DNA of 64,000 nucleotides from Bacteroidota bacterium (GTDB taxonomy: Bacteria > Bacteroidota > Ignavibacteria > Ignavibacteriales > Melioribacteraceae): contig JAHISV010000010.1 of NCBI GenBank assembly GCA_018818065.1, positions 62,001-126,000 on the forward strand, given 5' to 3'. The notes beneath the pieces are model-generated. The model searched no databases. It worked only from the letters and a program-made list of their open reading frames with translations, and had not been told where the DNA came from. The position numbers and the translations under genes were made by a program. Positions 41,833-50,528 of this stretch are shown piece by piece. Numbering within the stretch: the stretch's first letter is position 1; the number at the start of each line of letters is the position of its first letter.

Positions 41833-41850
41833 GGACTCAATCAAGAGTCC
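41833..41850 (+). terminator. Hairpin after the plus-strand 68-aa gene
   Basis: GGACTC / GAGTCC stem with a 6-nt loop, six bases past the stop, followed by ATTATTATTA rather than a pure T-run. Probable weak terminator. Confidence 0.45.
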
Positions 41851-41899
41851 ATTATTATTATGGCATAGTTAAAATGTCATGCATGTCCTGGTTAATTAA

Positions 41900-41935
41900 A
41901 TAAACTCCCCTGCTCCATTGCTGGGTTACAGGGGG
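41900..41935 (-). terminator. Hairpin after the 82-aa early gene
   Basis: CCCCTG at 41907 pairs with CAGGGG at 41929; on the minus strand a U/A-rich tract follows. It lies just past the stop of the 41950 gene and opposes the plus-strand gene. Confidence 0.45.
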
Positions 41936-41949
41936 TTATCCAAGGAGTA

Positions 41950-42198
41950 TTACTGTAAACTCCTGCTTACCTCACCTATGAGGAAGTCAATTTCATTTGT
42001 TTCTGAGAACTCTGACCGCCAGTTAATCAGCTGAGTCATTACATCCTGTTTCATTGATTGGAGCATGACATTTGGTAAACTGGGTTCATCTGCTAATGTT
42101 AATAGGTCTCTAGCCTGAGCTAAAATACCTGCACTGAGTCCTCTTTGTGCGCGGATAGTTATCCACTCACTAAGTCTAATTAAATAGTTTGGGTACAT
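41950..42198 (-). CDS. Unknown phage protein, 82 aa, helical
   Basis: ATG at 42198 follows CGGAGAATACA. Sequence is largely helical (LIRLSEWITIRAQRGLSAGI, MLQSMKQDVMTQLINWRSEF). It is the second gene leftward of the control region. No family recognised. Confidence 0.5.
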   Translation of the reverse strand: MYPNYLIRLSEWITIRAQRGLSAGILAQARDLLTLADEPSLPNVMLQSMKQDVMTQLINWRSEFSETNEIDFLIGEVSRSLQ

Positions 42199-42334
42199 TG
42201 TATTCTCCGTTGGATGATCGTTATTTGGGTTACTGGCATTACGCTGGTATTGCTGGGATTAATTCATGGATACTGCTTGAGGGTGTAGTGAACATATGAG
42301 TTGGGATGCTCCGTATTGGAACACCCCTTTATAG

Positions 42335-42676
42335 TTACCACTCAACTTGTGCAGTAGTGCGCTGTGTATATGTAAGGACAGTAAACTTAGAGCCAGCTTC
42401 AGATGTTCTATGAAACTTATCACCATCCTTGTTATGGACTAATGAATACTCTGCATCCTTATTGATAACGACCTTTGGATTGTCCAGTTCAGCTGCTAAA
42501 GCTAACAATTTGGAACCCATTACAGTCTCATGAATGGCTACATGATCATCGAAGGACATTCTGACACGTCTAGTATTGTAGACAGTGTTCTCTTCAGAGT
42601 CCTGTACAACCTTCCACTTGTTCTTCTTAGATAGATACTGTTTAGCTGGGTTGGTACACTTAGTAATCAAAGCCAT
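42335..42676 (-). CDS. Unknown early phage protein, 113 aa
   Basis: First gene of the leftward arm; ATG at 42676 follows TAAGGAGTATATC. Begins MALITKCTNPAKQYLSKKNK, with basic first half and strand-rich middle (VVINKDAEYSLVHNKDGDKF). Position suggests a very early gene, possibly a host-takeover or regulatory protein; no family recognised. Confidence 0.5.
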   Translation of the reverse strand: MALITKCTNPAKQYLSKKNKWKVVQDSEENTVYNTRRVRMSFDDHVAIHETVMGSKLLALAAELDNPKVVINKDAEYSLVHNKDGDKFHRTSEAGSKFTVLTYTQRTTAQVEW

Positions 42677-43338
42677 GATATACTCCTTAGTATAAATGAT
42701 TAAATGAATTGAGCGTTGATATGAAGCAAGGCAACGCCAGTTGCTAGGGACTGAGCCTTGCCATGATCCAAGCAGCTAACCTGTGGGCTACAACGGAAAT
42801 TTCAACGGATTGCGACCCCGTACACCCTTTCTGGCAAGGGTCGGGATAACCTGTATATCACCCACCCCCACTATATTATAATTTTTCAGATGTTATGCAG
42901 GTAGGAGCACCCTACTGTGATCCCTGAGATGACTACCCTTGCCACACCCACCCTGTAACCCTACTATTTCCCCTCACTTTGTCACTTCTTGTCTGCTACT
43001 GGCTATATTGTCAGGATCTCAACGGGAATTCCGACCCTGTAACCCAACTTGTTTACATGGATCTGGTTAGCTAAGTAATTTTTTTAGGATAGACGTACCT
43101 TTTCACTTGCATTACCTGTATCTGTTGTCTACATTTATTTTCAAGTGATTTATTTATATAGTTTTATATGGATTGCTTAAAGTTTTTTATTAACTGTACG
43201 ATTGACATAGACATTGATTAGTTGGTTGGTTACCTCAAGCAAAACAGGGGGATAGGATCTTCATTCTGTCCTGTTCCCCGCCTCCTTTTCAAAGCCATAT
43301 ATAAAAGTTTTAACCTAAACTAATGGAGTGCGAACCTT
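42677..43338. promoter_or_regulatory. Divergent control region between early and late arms
   Basis: 662 bp without a convincing gene. It holds a GCAAGGC / GCCTTGC inverted pair near 42728-42760, two related elements (TTCAACGGATTGCGACCCCG near 42801 and CAACGGGAATTCCGACCC near 43019), a 10-bp unit ATGCAGGTAG at 42895 that recurs twice before the portal gene, several C/A-rich stretches and a TTGACA near 43203. It probably contains the promoters of both arms and perhaps the replication origin. Confidence 0.6.
43325..43333 (+). promoter_or_regulatory. GGAGTGCGA leader motif, copy 7
   Basis: Five bases before the ATG of the first late-arm gene at 43339. Confidence 0.6.
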
Positions 43339-43893
43339 ATGTTTAACTTAGTAACTAAAACCAGACTTGAGAAAGTCAAAGAAGACCTACGAACTGAATT
43401 TCAAGCCAAGCTTGATAAAGTATCCACGAATTCCTTCGCTAATAGCCTCAAAATGACTGTCGCCTTTGCTGAAACTTTGGATTTAAGAAGCAAACAGGTT
43501 GATACCAGGATAGCCTCACTGACAGAAACCCTTAAAGCTATGCAGGCTGACATCGGAGCATTGAAACTCTCCCCTGCTTCCAAGATGGAGAAGGATCTTA
43601 CGCGCATTAAAAGGAAACTGGGTGAGGTTATCCTGGAGCAGAAAGAATCAGCTTATGAGGAAGACTTTTCTAATGATATTTTGGGATGTCTTATTTCTGC
43701 AGCAATTGACACTGACCTTTTAACCAAGCCGTACCTTGAACAATACACAGCTCTAATGGAAGTTGACAAATCCCCTGCTCATGATGAAGCCTTTGGATTA
43801 CTATCAAAAGCTATTGATGCAAGTGTTCAGTTTAAGGCTAACCCAAAAGTTGCAAAAGAACTAAAAGTTGTAAGACGCGAACAATTAAACTAG
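43339..43893 (+). CDS. Coiled-coil phage protein, 184 aa
   Basis: First gene of the rightward arm. Long helices with heptads (TRLEKVKEDLRTEFQAKLDK, QVDTRIASLTETLKAMQADI, KDLTRIKRKLGEVILEQKES) and a helical C-terminus. It could be a regulator or an assembly accessory; no family recognised. Confidence 0.55.
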   Translation: MFNLVTKTRLEKVKEDLRTEFQAKLDKVSTNSFANSLKMTVAFAETLDLRSKQVDTRIASLTETLKAMQADIGALKLSPASKMEKDLTRIKRKLGEVILEQKESAYEEDFSNDILGCLISAAIDTDLLTKPYLEQYTALMEVDKSPAHDEAFGLLSKAIDASVQFKANPKVAKELKVVRREQLN

Positions 43894-43949
43894 AACGATG
43901 ATGACGATGAATTTTATAAATGATAATATGATGGATGCGGATAGACACG

Positions 43950-44240
43950 ATGACAAAGCAAATGGAAGAGTTACTGGCAAAAGCAAAAGTGAAGGTGGAC
44001 CTTAATTTAAGAACTAACCTTTTCAGAAGTGAGAAGATGGCCACTGAGTTTGCCAAGAAACAAGTAGTACAACTGTTCTCTGAAAAAATTGCTCGATTGG
44101 CTTGGACTCTAAAAAAGACCAAGAACGATGACCATAGCACGACATTTTCTTCCGAAATCTACATTCTGACAGATAAGGATATTCAGGAGTTGATGAAAAA
44201 TGGAAACGATAATACGGAAGCTGGCAAAAGAAGGAACTAA
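43950..44240 (+). CDS. Unknown phage protein, 96 aa
   Basis: ATG at 43950; a start five codons earlier is possible. Basic helical protein (MTKQMEELLAKAKVKVDLNL, KKQVVQLFSEKIARLAWTLK). Overlaps the next gene by 41 bp. Position just before the candidate small terminase may link it to packaging; no family recognised. Confidence 0.5.
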   Translation: MTKQMEELLAKAKVKVDLNLRTNLFRSEKMATEFAKKQVVQLFSEKIARLAWTLKKTKNDDHSTTFSSEIYILTDKDIQELMKNGNDNTEAGKRRN

Positions 44241-45036
44241 GGAATTTAAGATCTATGAGCAGCATGAAGCTGATGATCTCAAGATACCGTACAAGTACTG
44301 GAAAGAATGTGATGCTGAAGATGTAGGGCAGATTTGGGCTTTATCGGATGACGGATGGGTTGGTGAACTGTTAATGGTTAAGCTCTATACACCAAGGCAC
44401 AGACGCCGTCCGAATAAACAAGTCCAGACTGCTTTCGGAAGAAGGTTTGTGAGTACAAAGGTTAAGCTGGATTTCCTTGAGAATCTGTTATACAACTCAT
44501 GGAACTACCAGAAAGCTCATAGCTGGCAAGTTGCTGAAGCTAACAGGCTTAGGACCCGAAATACTGTAAAGGTTTATGTTCAAATGATGCTTGCGGGTGC
44601 TATTGACTGGAATAGATTAGGTCAGGCTTATCGACCCGATCAATACATAGCAGCTGCAACGGTAAGAAGATTGTTCAAAACAGAGGAAGTTAAAGCTATG
44701 GTTGATAAAGAATTAAGTGTAGTCCTTAGTGATAAAGGGGCAGATAAGACCTGGCTCATTGAAAAGAGAATCAAGGCAGTTGAGATAGCTGAGAAGGGTG
44801 GAAACGCAAAAGATATGACAGTAGCCCTTGATAAGTTTGATCACTATCTAGGCTTGAATGACAGGATAGTGAAGTCGGTTGAATCTGAAGAATTCTCCTG
44901 GAAACAGCTTTCAGAAGGTGTCGAGGACGAAAGAAGAATCAAGATCGAAAAGAGTACTGAAAAACCTTTATTGGAGAAGAACAATGATAGTATCCCAAAT
45001 GCTGAACTGGTTGATAGTGGAAGTGGAGAAGACTGA
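44200..45036 (+). CDS. Candidate terminase small subunit, 278 aa
   Basis: Helical protein with DNA-binding-like basic region (YTPRHRRRPNKQVQTAFGRR) and a helix-turn-helix-like YIAAATVRRLFKTEEVKAMV. The region IEKRIKAVEIAEKGGNAKDM followed by TVALDKFDHYLGLND resembles the C-terminal part of many terminase small subunits, which end helical domains with a LGLND-type motif. It lies four small genes before TerL. Family membership is suggested, not proven. Confidence 0.5.
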   Translation: METIIRKLAKEGTKEFKIYEQHEADDLKIPYKYWKECDAEDVGQIWALSDDGWVGELLMVKLYTPRHRRRPNKQVQTAFGRRFVSTKVKLDFLENLLYNSWNYQKAHSWQVAEANRLRTRNTVKVYVQMMLAGAIDWNRLGQAYRPDQYIAAATVRRLFKTEEVKAMVDKELSVVLSDKGADKTWLIEKRIKAVEIAEKGGNAKDMTVALDKFDHYLGLNDRIVKSVESEEFSWKQLSEGVEDERRIKIEKSTEKPLLEKNNDSIPNAELVDSGSGED

Positions 45037-45286
45037 TTGGAATTACGGTCTTGGACACAAGGTCAACGAATTAATTAAAGCGTTACCAAAAGAGCTAAGA
45101 TCCTTTGACTGGAATAGAAAAGTATGGAAGGTCAAACACTCTGATCAGTTTGTAAAAGAGTTACAGGATCTTCAGAATGAATTCAAGTTTGATCCAAAGA
45201 CAAGAGTTGACATGATGGAGTTCGACCTGGACAGATGGTTCTGGGAGATATTCAAAGTACGTAAACAGGTAACGAGGATAGCTTAG
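44984..45286 (+). CDS. Unknown phage protein, 100 aa
   Basis: ATG at 44984 follows GGAGAAGAACA and overlaps the previous gene's end; a longer frame to 44879 is a shadow of that gene. Contains WNYGLGHKVNELIKALPKEL and FDWNRKVWKVKHSDQFVKEL, a small alpha/beta unit reminiscent of HARP-like domains that bind DNA forks. Overlaps the next GTG start (TAGTG). Confidence 0.5.
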   Translation: MIVSQMLNWLIVEVEKTDWNYGLGHKVNELIKALPKELRSFDWNRKVWKVKHSDQFVKELQDLQNEFKFDPKTRVDMMEFDLDRWFWEIFKVRKQVTRIA

Positions 45287-45441
45287 TGGAGAAGACTGGT
45301 TTTTACGAAACTAATAAGCATTTATTTGCTGGCAAATGTCAAAGCTGCTCTCAAATATGTAAGCAGACTAAGGATGCAAAAGTAATGGCTTGTAAATTCT
45401 ACGAACGTGGTCCTGTGATATTAAAAGGGGATGCGAAATGA
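45286..45441 (+). CDS. Tiny cysteine-cluster protein, 51 aa
   Basis: GTG start overlapping the previous stop (TAGTG) and an ATGA overlap with the next gene. Cysteines in KCQSCSQICKQTKDAK and MACKF give a CX2CX3CX10C pattern suited to zinc or an iron-sulphur cluster. The overlaps on both sides make it credible despite its size. Confidence 0.6.
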   Translation: MEKTGFYETNKHLFAGKCQSCSQICKQTKDAKVMACKFYERGPVILKGDAK

Positions 45442-45650
45442 CATACGATTATAGATGTTTTTTTAGTAAAGGTGGATGCGGGAATCAGATGAATGTTAAA
45501 CACCCAATGGCTGAAGATCCTGAAGTCCTTTGCCCTGAATGTAGTAAAGTAATGGAAAGACAACTCTTCCCTACCAAGTTTAAGTTTCATAACAACTTGT
45601 TTGGCGGGATCTCAGGTGATGAACCCACGAGATTCATAGGCAAGATCTAA
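45438..45650 (+). CDS. FmdB-like zinc-ribbon protein, 70 aa
   Basis: Starts MTYDYRCFFSKGGCGNQM and continues to VLCPECSKVMERQLFPT. Two cysteine pairs build a zinc ribbon in the pattern of the FmdB/putative regulatory family, common in phage late regions. Exact role unknown. Confidence 0.7.
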   Translation: MTYDYRCFFSKGGCGNQMNVKHPMAEDPEVLCPECSKVMERQLFPTKFKFHNNLFGGISGDEPTRFIGKI

Positions 45651-46237
45651 TGGCTAATAATTGGGGAGATAGAAAATCCTTTTTCGATGTCTATTCTCCT
45701 GAAGAATTGAAACGTAAGAGTGAACATGAAACTATGATGGCTGAAGCTGCTCGAAGGGCAACAGCTGGGTATCTGGCTGGTTCGTTAGGTTCAGGATATA
45801 AAGTTGCTTATGGAGTTGACCATGCAGTTCCTTCCAAGACAAATCTATCTCACAAGCAGATGTACGATCAGCTAAACCCCCCGAATAAGTACGCCTTTGA
45901 TATGGGATTAAGTGATATGGATATAGAATCGATAAAACGGCATGTAGGATTTGGCAGGCAGATAACTCATGAGGATATCGAGGATTTTGTAATCTCTGAA
46001 GAAAGGAGAGGACGTACATTCAAAAGCAGACGAGGAGCTAGATACGAAGGCAGTAAAGACTGGGATAGAGTACAAGACAAACTGTATGCTCAGACAATGC
46101 TTACTGGACAGATACAAGGAGAAAAACCTTTTAAGTGGATCATTGACGATCCAGAACCGAACCATGATCCTGACAAAGTAACACTTAACACGAATTTACT
46201 TAAAACAAAACAAATACATTTAGATCAAAACTCATAG
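45650..46237 (+). CDS. Unknown phage protein, 195 aa
   Basis: Starts MANNWGDRKSFFDVYSPEEL, followed by a glycine-rich AAARRATAGYLAGSLGSGYK and an acidic/basic mixed C-terminus. The start overlaps the previous stop (TAATG). Position just before TerL suggests a packaging or head accessory protein; no family recognised. Confidence 0.55.
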   Translation: MANNWGDRKSFFDVYSPEELKRKSEHETMMAEAARRATAGYLAGSLGSGYKVAYGVDHAVPSKTNLSHKQMYDQLNPPNKYAFDMGLSDMDIESIKRHVGFGRQITHEDIEDFVISEERRGRTFKSRRGARYEGSKDWDRVQDKLYAQTMLTGQIQGEKPFKWIIDDPEPNHDPDKVTLNTNLLKTKQIHLDQNS

Positions 46238-46248
46238 GAGAAGTACAG

Positions 46249-46551
46249 ATGGCAGAAAAGAAAGCAGGCATATTCGAAACAATCTATAACGCAACTGACG
46301 AGTTAAGGAAATCAATGAAAGCTCCATTGGTTAAGAACAAACTCAAAAGACGTTTGGAATCAGCCTGGGATGATGCTGAGAACAAAAAGATCGATGCAAC
46401 AGCTAAGATCCAAGATATACGTGAAGACCTTAGCAATTATGACATTAATAAAATCCTGGATAACAAAGATACAGTTGTACGTCTTGGTGAACTTCAGGTT
46501 GGGATTGCTGCTGAATTCCTAGAGCTGTTCGGGGAAACAATGGCAAGATAG
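46249..46551 (+). CDS. Helical phage protein, 100 aa
   Basis: ATG follows AGGAGAAGTACAG. Nearly all-helical and charged (DELRKSMKAPLVKNKLKRRL, ESAWDDAENKKIDATAKIQD). Ends with a terminator before TerL. Could bind DNA or a packaging partner; no family recognised. Confidence 0.55.
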   Translation: MAEKKAGIFETIYNATDELRKSMKAPLVKNKLKRRLESAWDDAENKKIDATAKIQDIREDLSNYDINKILDNKDTVVRLGELQVGIAAEFLELFGETMAR

Positions 46552-46576
46552 TTTCACTCTGTCAAAGAGAAAGTAC

Positions 46577-46611
46577 AAGGGTATATCCTGAGTTTAGGGT
46601 ATGCCCTTTTT
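46577..46611 (+). terminator. Terminator between accessory genes and TerL
   Basis: AAGGGTA pairs with TGCCCTT across an 18-nt loop, followed by TTTTT. It may create a separate TerL transcript. Confidence 0.55.
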
Positions 46612-46664
46612 CAAAACATATGGGTACGTGGTGCTGAGATTTTAATCACAGCATAGGTACACTT

Positions 46665-48179
46665 ATGTCAACAAAGTTGGAAATACTTCAGAAATTGAAG
46701 GGATCATTGGTGCTATTGGGTAAAGCTATCTTTGCTCAAGCAGTAACCAAACCTTCACCAGCATTTCACTATGAACTTTCAGATCTCATTCTTGATACTT
46801 CTATCAAGTTCCTGAATATCATTGCTCCCCGCGGATCTGCAAAAACTACCTTAGTAGCAATTCTTAATATAATCCATCACCTGATGTTCGGACGTGATAA
46901 AAAAGTAATCATCATTGTATCCCGAACGCAAGGTCACGCGATTAATATCCTACAAACCATTAAAGACATTCTCGACTACAATCAAAACTTCAGACAACTG
47001 TTTGGCTACTGGGGAGTGCAGTCAGCTAAGAAATGGACTTCTACTGAAATTGTCCTGAAGGATGGATCTGCAATTATCTGCAAAGGTATGGGACAGATGC
47101 TTCGAGGGATGAACATAGGTGGACAAAGACCAACTCTGATTATCCTGGATGACCCCGAAGACGAGAACAATACGAAGACGAAAGAAGGTATGGAGAATAA
47201 CTTCAAGTGGCTCCTACAAGCTGCTGTGCCTGCTCTCGATGCTGATAGAGGTCGTATGATCGTTATCGGAACTCCGCTCAACGAAAGATCCATCATTATG
47301 CAGCTCCAAATGATGAAGCGTTGGGTAACGAAACATTACAGCTATCTCTATGAAAATGAAGATGGTGAAACGGTTTCATTATGGGCTGAAATGAAATCAG
47401 TCGAAGAACTACTGGCTGAGAAAGCGGATCTGGAAATAATCGGAAAGGTATCTGTATTCTACAAGGAACGGATGTGTCAGATTATTGGTGATGAAGATCA
47501 GCTCTTCAGAGAAGACTACATTAAGCATTGGGATGGAACTCTTGAATACAGGGGTGATGATGCTTACCTGAACATAACCTACTTGAAAGGTGAAGGATCA
47601 GTCAATAAGATAGTTCCTGTTAATGTATTCATGGGCGTAGATCCAGCAAGCTCAATTCAGCAGTCAGCGGATTACTCTGTAATATTTCCAATAGCAGTAG
47701 ACAGATCTCAGAATGTCTATTGTCTTCCTTACTTCAGGAAACGAGTTCCACCAATGGAAGTTGGTAGACAGGTTCTCGTAAACTACAATAACTATAAGCC
47801 TAGAAGAACTCAGATTGAAACAACTGGATATCAGGAAATGCTTCGGGATTACCTGAAGGAAGTCTGTATCAAGAAAGGCATATTCATTCCAGGGCTTGAG
47901 CTGAAGAATAATCCGAGAACAGCAAAATCCAAACGTATAGAATCATTGCAGCCAAGGTTCGCTCAAGGCAAAGTGTATCTAAAAGTAGGGATGCAAGAAT
48001 TTGAAGATGAACTCCTGATGTTCCCGCGCGGAAAACATGATGACCTTATTGATGGATACTACTATGCAGTAAAAGGACTCTATGTTCCCTACCATGGCGT
48101 AGTAAACAAGAACCCCGATATGGATAAATATTTGTCAGAAATTCAGTTGCAAGTAGAAGATGACTGGCAAGAGGCGTAA
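46665..48179 (+). CDS. terL: Terminase large subunit
   Basis: A 504-residue protein with the packaging ATPase motifs: Walker A APRGSAKTT at 54-62 and Walker B LIILDDPEDE at about 158-167. The C-terminal nuclease shows FMGVDPASS (Asp326) and a late HDDLIDGYYYA, giving the acidic metal-binding triad with the intervening region. Length is typical. It drives DNA into procapsids and cuts at pac or cos. The next gene encodes the portal, to which it docks. Confidence 0.92.
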   Translation: MSTKLEILQKLKGSLVLLGKAIFAQAVTKPSPAFHYELSDLILDTSIKFLNIIAPRGSAKTTLVAILNIIHHLMFGRDKKVIIIVSRTQGHAINILQTIKDILDYNQNFRQLFGYWGVQSAKKWTSTEIVLKDGSAIICKGMGQMLRGMNIGGQRPTLIILDDPEDENNTKTKEGMENNFKWLLQAAVPALDADRGRMIVIGTPLNERSIIMQLQMMKRWVTKHYSYLYENEDGETVSLWAEMKSVEELLAEKADLEIIGKVSVFYKERMCQIIGDEDQLFREDYIKHWDGTLEYRGDDAYLNITYLKGEGSVNKIVPVNVFMGVDPASSIQQSADYSVIFPIAVDRSQNVYCLPYFRKRVPPMEVGRQVLVNYNNYKPRRTQIETTGYQEMLRDYLKEVCIKKGIFIPGLELKNNPRTAKSKRIESLQPRFAQGKVYLKVGMQEFEDELLMFPRGKHDDLIDGYYYAVKGLYVPYHGVVNKNPDMDKYLSEIQLQVEDDWQEA

Positions 48180-48219
48180 TGCAGGTAGATATGTGAATAA
48201 ATGAATGTAATGCAGGTAG
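48176..48219. repeat. 13-bp direct repeat between terL and portal
   Basis: GTAATGCAGGTAG at 48176-48188 (overlapping the terL stop) and 48207-48219, 31 bp apart. The core ATGCAGGTAG also occurs at 42895 in the control region. Confidence 0.6.
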
Positions 48220-48310
48220 CGATGTAGGTCTGATAAATTGTTTAAACACGATTACAGGCTTATATTGTTGCCTGATACGATGATGATATGTTTAGATAAT
48301 ACGGTGAGTA

Positions 48311-50518
48311 GTGAACATTTACGATATGAATCAAGGTGCGGAGAAGTACATCTCCCAAATGGCTTATGAGACTCCAAAGCAGGTAAAACTAACTCAGCAG
48401 CTACTTGAAATTTATCGTAGTTCACGTAGCTCTTGGGATATCAAAGCGAAAGAAGATGACGATTTCCGTAGAGGCGATCAACTCTCCAAAAAAGCCATAT
48501 TTAATCTGAAGCAGAAAAGACAATCCCCAGTAATTCACAACGTTATTGAATCAGCAGTTGAGAACGCAAAGGCAATGCTTACGGCAAACAAGCCAGCTTT
48601 CTCAGCTACCGCCAAAGAAGACTCAGACAGAAAGACAGGAAAAGTATTTGCAGATCTAATGTCTCACATCTGGAATGGTTCTGATGGCAACATGCATCTT
48701 AAAACAGCAGTCGATGACTATTACGTTAAAGGCATGGGTGTTCTTTTTACTTACGTAGATCCTCATGGAGCATTTGGTAAAGGTGAGATCATGATTGAAT
48801 CACTTGATCCATTTGATGTATTCATAGATCCTAACAGTAAAGATCCTTACGCCAGGGATGCAGCTCATATAATCATATCAAAAATACTTTCGTTTGAACA
48901 GATCCAAGATATATATCCTGATAAAAAGGAACTCCTGAAATTTGTGAAGGAAACTTTCCAGAGCAATCAGCCGATAAGCGGTAGGAACATTGCAAACCAA
49001 GACTCTATTACAGAGAACTATCACAAGAAAGCTGAAGCACTCCAAAGATATTCCAAAATCAAAGTAACTGAAATTAATGTCTTCAATAAACAGACTGGTA
49101 ATGAAAGGATATTCTCCTTAGCTGAGTTCCAAGAGTTTTTACAAGATCCTTGCCTAGTACAAGTTTCTCAGGAAGGTGAACAATGGATTACTGCTGATCA
49201 AGAGGTCGAGCAGGCTTTACAAATTTACGAGCAGACTGGTGGAGTATTCCATTACGAGCAAAATCCTCAAACTGGCGAACCTGAAATGGCTCCTGGACCA
49301 GAAAACCAATATAGTATTCCTGGCTCCACAGTCGAATTAGTAATTCTCCCAATGTCAAAAGCAATCGAAGCTGGTATCCTGTTAACTGACAAGATAGTCC
49401 AGACTAAAATACAAAGAATTATATCTATTGGTGGCGTACTGTTCGATGAATCAGTCATGCCTATAAGCAATTATCCAATAGTAACTATTATGAATCATCA
49501 TAATCGCACACCGTACCCAATGAGTGATGTGAGGTTGGTTAAGGGCTTACAAGAACAGATTAACAAGATTGAATCGCTAATCGTAGCGCATGCTTCAAAC
49601 TCCACTAATGTCAAATTATTAATTCCGCAAGGTTCCGTTGATCGGAAAAAAGTCGAAGAGGAATGGCAGAAAGCTGGAACGGCTGTGATCGAATTTAACG
49701 CTGAGATTGGTAATCCTATTGTGGTCCAACCGCCTGCTTTACCGAATGAGTTATACAAGAACAAAGCTGATAAAATGTATGAGATTGAGAGAATGATGGG
49801 AATCTTTGCTATGCAGCAAGGTGACGCTTCACAAGCTCCAAATACATTCAAAGGGACTGTTCAGCTTGACGAGTTTGGTCAAAGAAGAATCAAATCTAAA
49901 AGGGATGATATTGAAGGTGCAATCAATACGCTGGCTAAGGTAGTGGTCAACCTGATTCAAAAAGTTTACACTGAGCCAAGGGCTATAAGACTTCTTCAGC
50001 CTAATAATCTACCTACAAGAGAAGTTTCAATCAATCAACCGATGTACTCTGACTTTGGGGATGCTATTGGCAAGATCAATGACGTAACCGTTGGAGCGTA
50101 TGATTTGATAGTTGTAACTGGCTCCATGCTTCCTTCAAACAGATGGGCTATGGCAGAATACTACAAGGAACTCTATGGTGCTGGACTTATCGATCAGCAA
50201 GAATTCCTGATGAAGACTGAAGTAGCTGACGTTGAAGGTGTGCTTGAGAGATCTGGACAAATGAATCAGATGCAGCAAGCCTTACAGCAAGCTCAGGATC
50301 AAATTAAAAAACTCGAAGGTGACATGCAGACTCTTCAAAGAGAGAATGTACACCTTGAGAAAAAAGTTGAAGTGGAGAAGTTCAAGACTGGATTGAATGA
50401 AAACAGATCCGATGTCAATAAGGCTTCTCAGCTATATGAAGCTAGACTCAATGACGAGTTAGCTATGCAGAAACGAACTATGCAAATGAATAATAAAGTA
50501 ACGATGAATAATAAATAA
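48311..50518 (+). CDS. Portal protein
   Basis: A 735-residue protein beginning at GTG 48311 (GGTGAG upstream). Portal-like features are an N-terminal helical region (VKLTQQLLEIYRSSRSSWD), a long mixed core with FDVFIDPNSKDPYARDA (typical of P22-type portals), and a C-terminal coiled coil (QQALQQAQDQIKKLEGDMQT) of the barrel type. Its length and position between TerL and the scaffold support the call. The dodecameric portal is the DNA entry and tail-joining vertex. Confidence 0.85.
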   Translation: MNIYDMNQGAEKYISQMAYETPKQVKLTQQLLEIYRSSRSSWDIKAKEDDDFRRGDQLSKKAIFNLKQKRQSPVIHNVIESAVENAKAMLTANKPAFSATAKEDSDRKTGKVFADLMSHIWNGSDGNMHLKTAVDDYYVKGMGVLFTYVDPHGAFGKGEIMIESLDPFDVFIDPNSKDPYARDAAHIIISKILSFEQIQDIYPDKKELLKFVKETFQSNQPISGRNIANQDSITENYHKKAEALQRYSKIKVTEINVFNKQTGNERIFSLAEFQEFLQDPCLVQVSQEGEQWITADQEVEQALQIYEQTGGVFHYEQNPQTGEPEMAPGPENQYSIPGSTVELVILPMSKAIEAGILLTDKIVQTKIQRIISIGGVLFDESVMPISNYPIVTIMNHHNRTPYPMSDVRLVKGLQEQINKIESLIVAHASNSTNVKLLIPQGSVDRKKVEEEWQKAGTAVIEFNAEIGNPIVVQPPALPNELYKNKADKMYEIERMMGIFAMQQGDASQAPNTFKGTVQLDEFGQRRIKSKRDDIEGAINTLAKVVVNLIQKVYTEPRAIRLLQPNNLPTREVSINQPMYSDFGDAIGKINDVTVGAYDLIVVTGSMLPSNRWAMAEYYKELYGAGLIDQQEFLMKTEVADVEGVLERSGQMNQMQQALQQAQDQIKKLEGDMQTLQRENVHLEKKVEVEKFKTGLNENRSDVNKASQLYEARLNDELAMQKRTMQMNNKVTMNNK

Positions 50519-50528
50519 GGATAACACG

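Noticed and set aside
42677..43338. A small gene or tRNA in the control region
   Set aside because: Frames are short with no ribosome site, and no cloverleaf or TTCGAAT-type T-arm was found.
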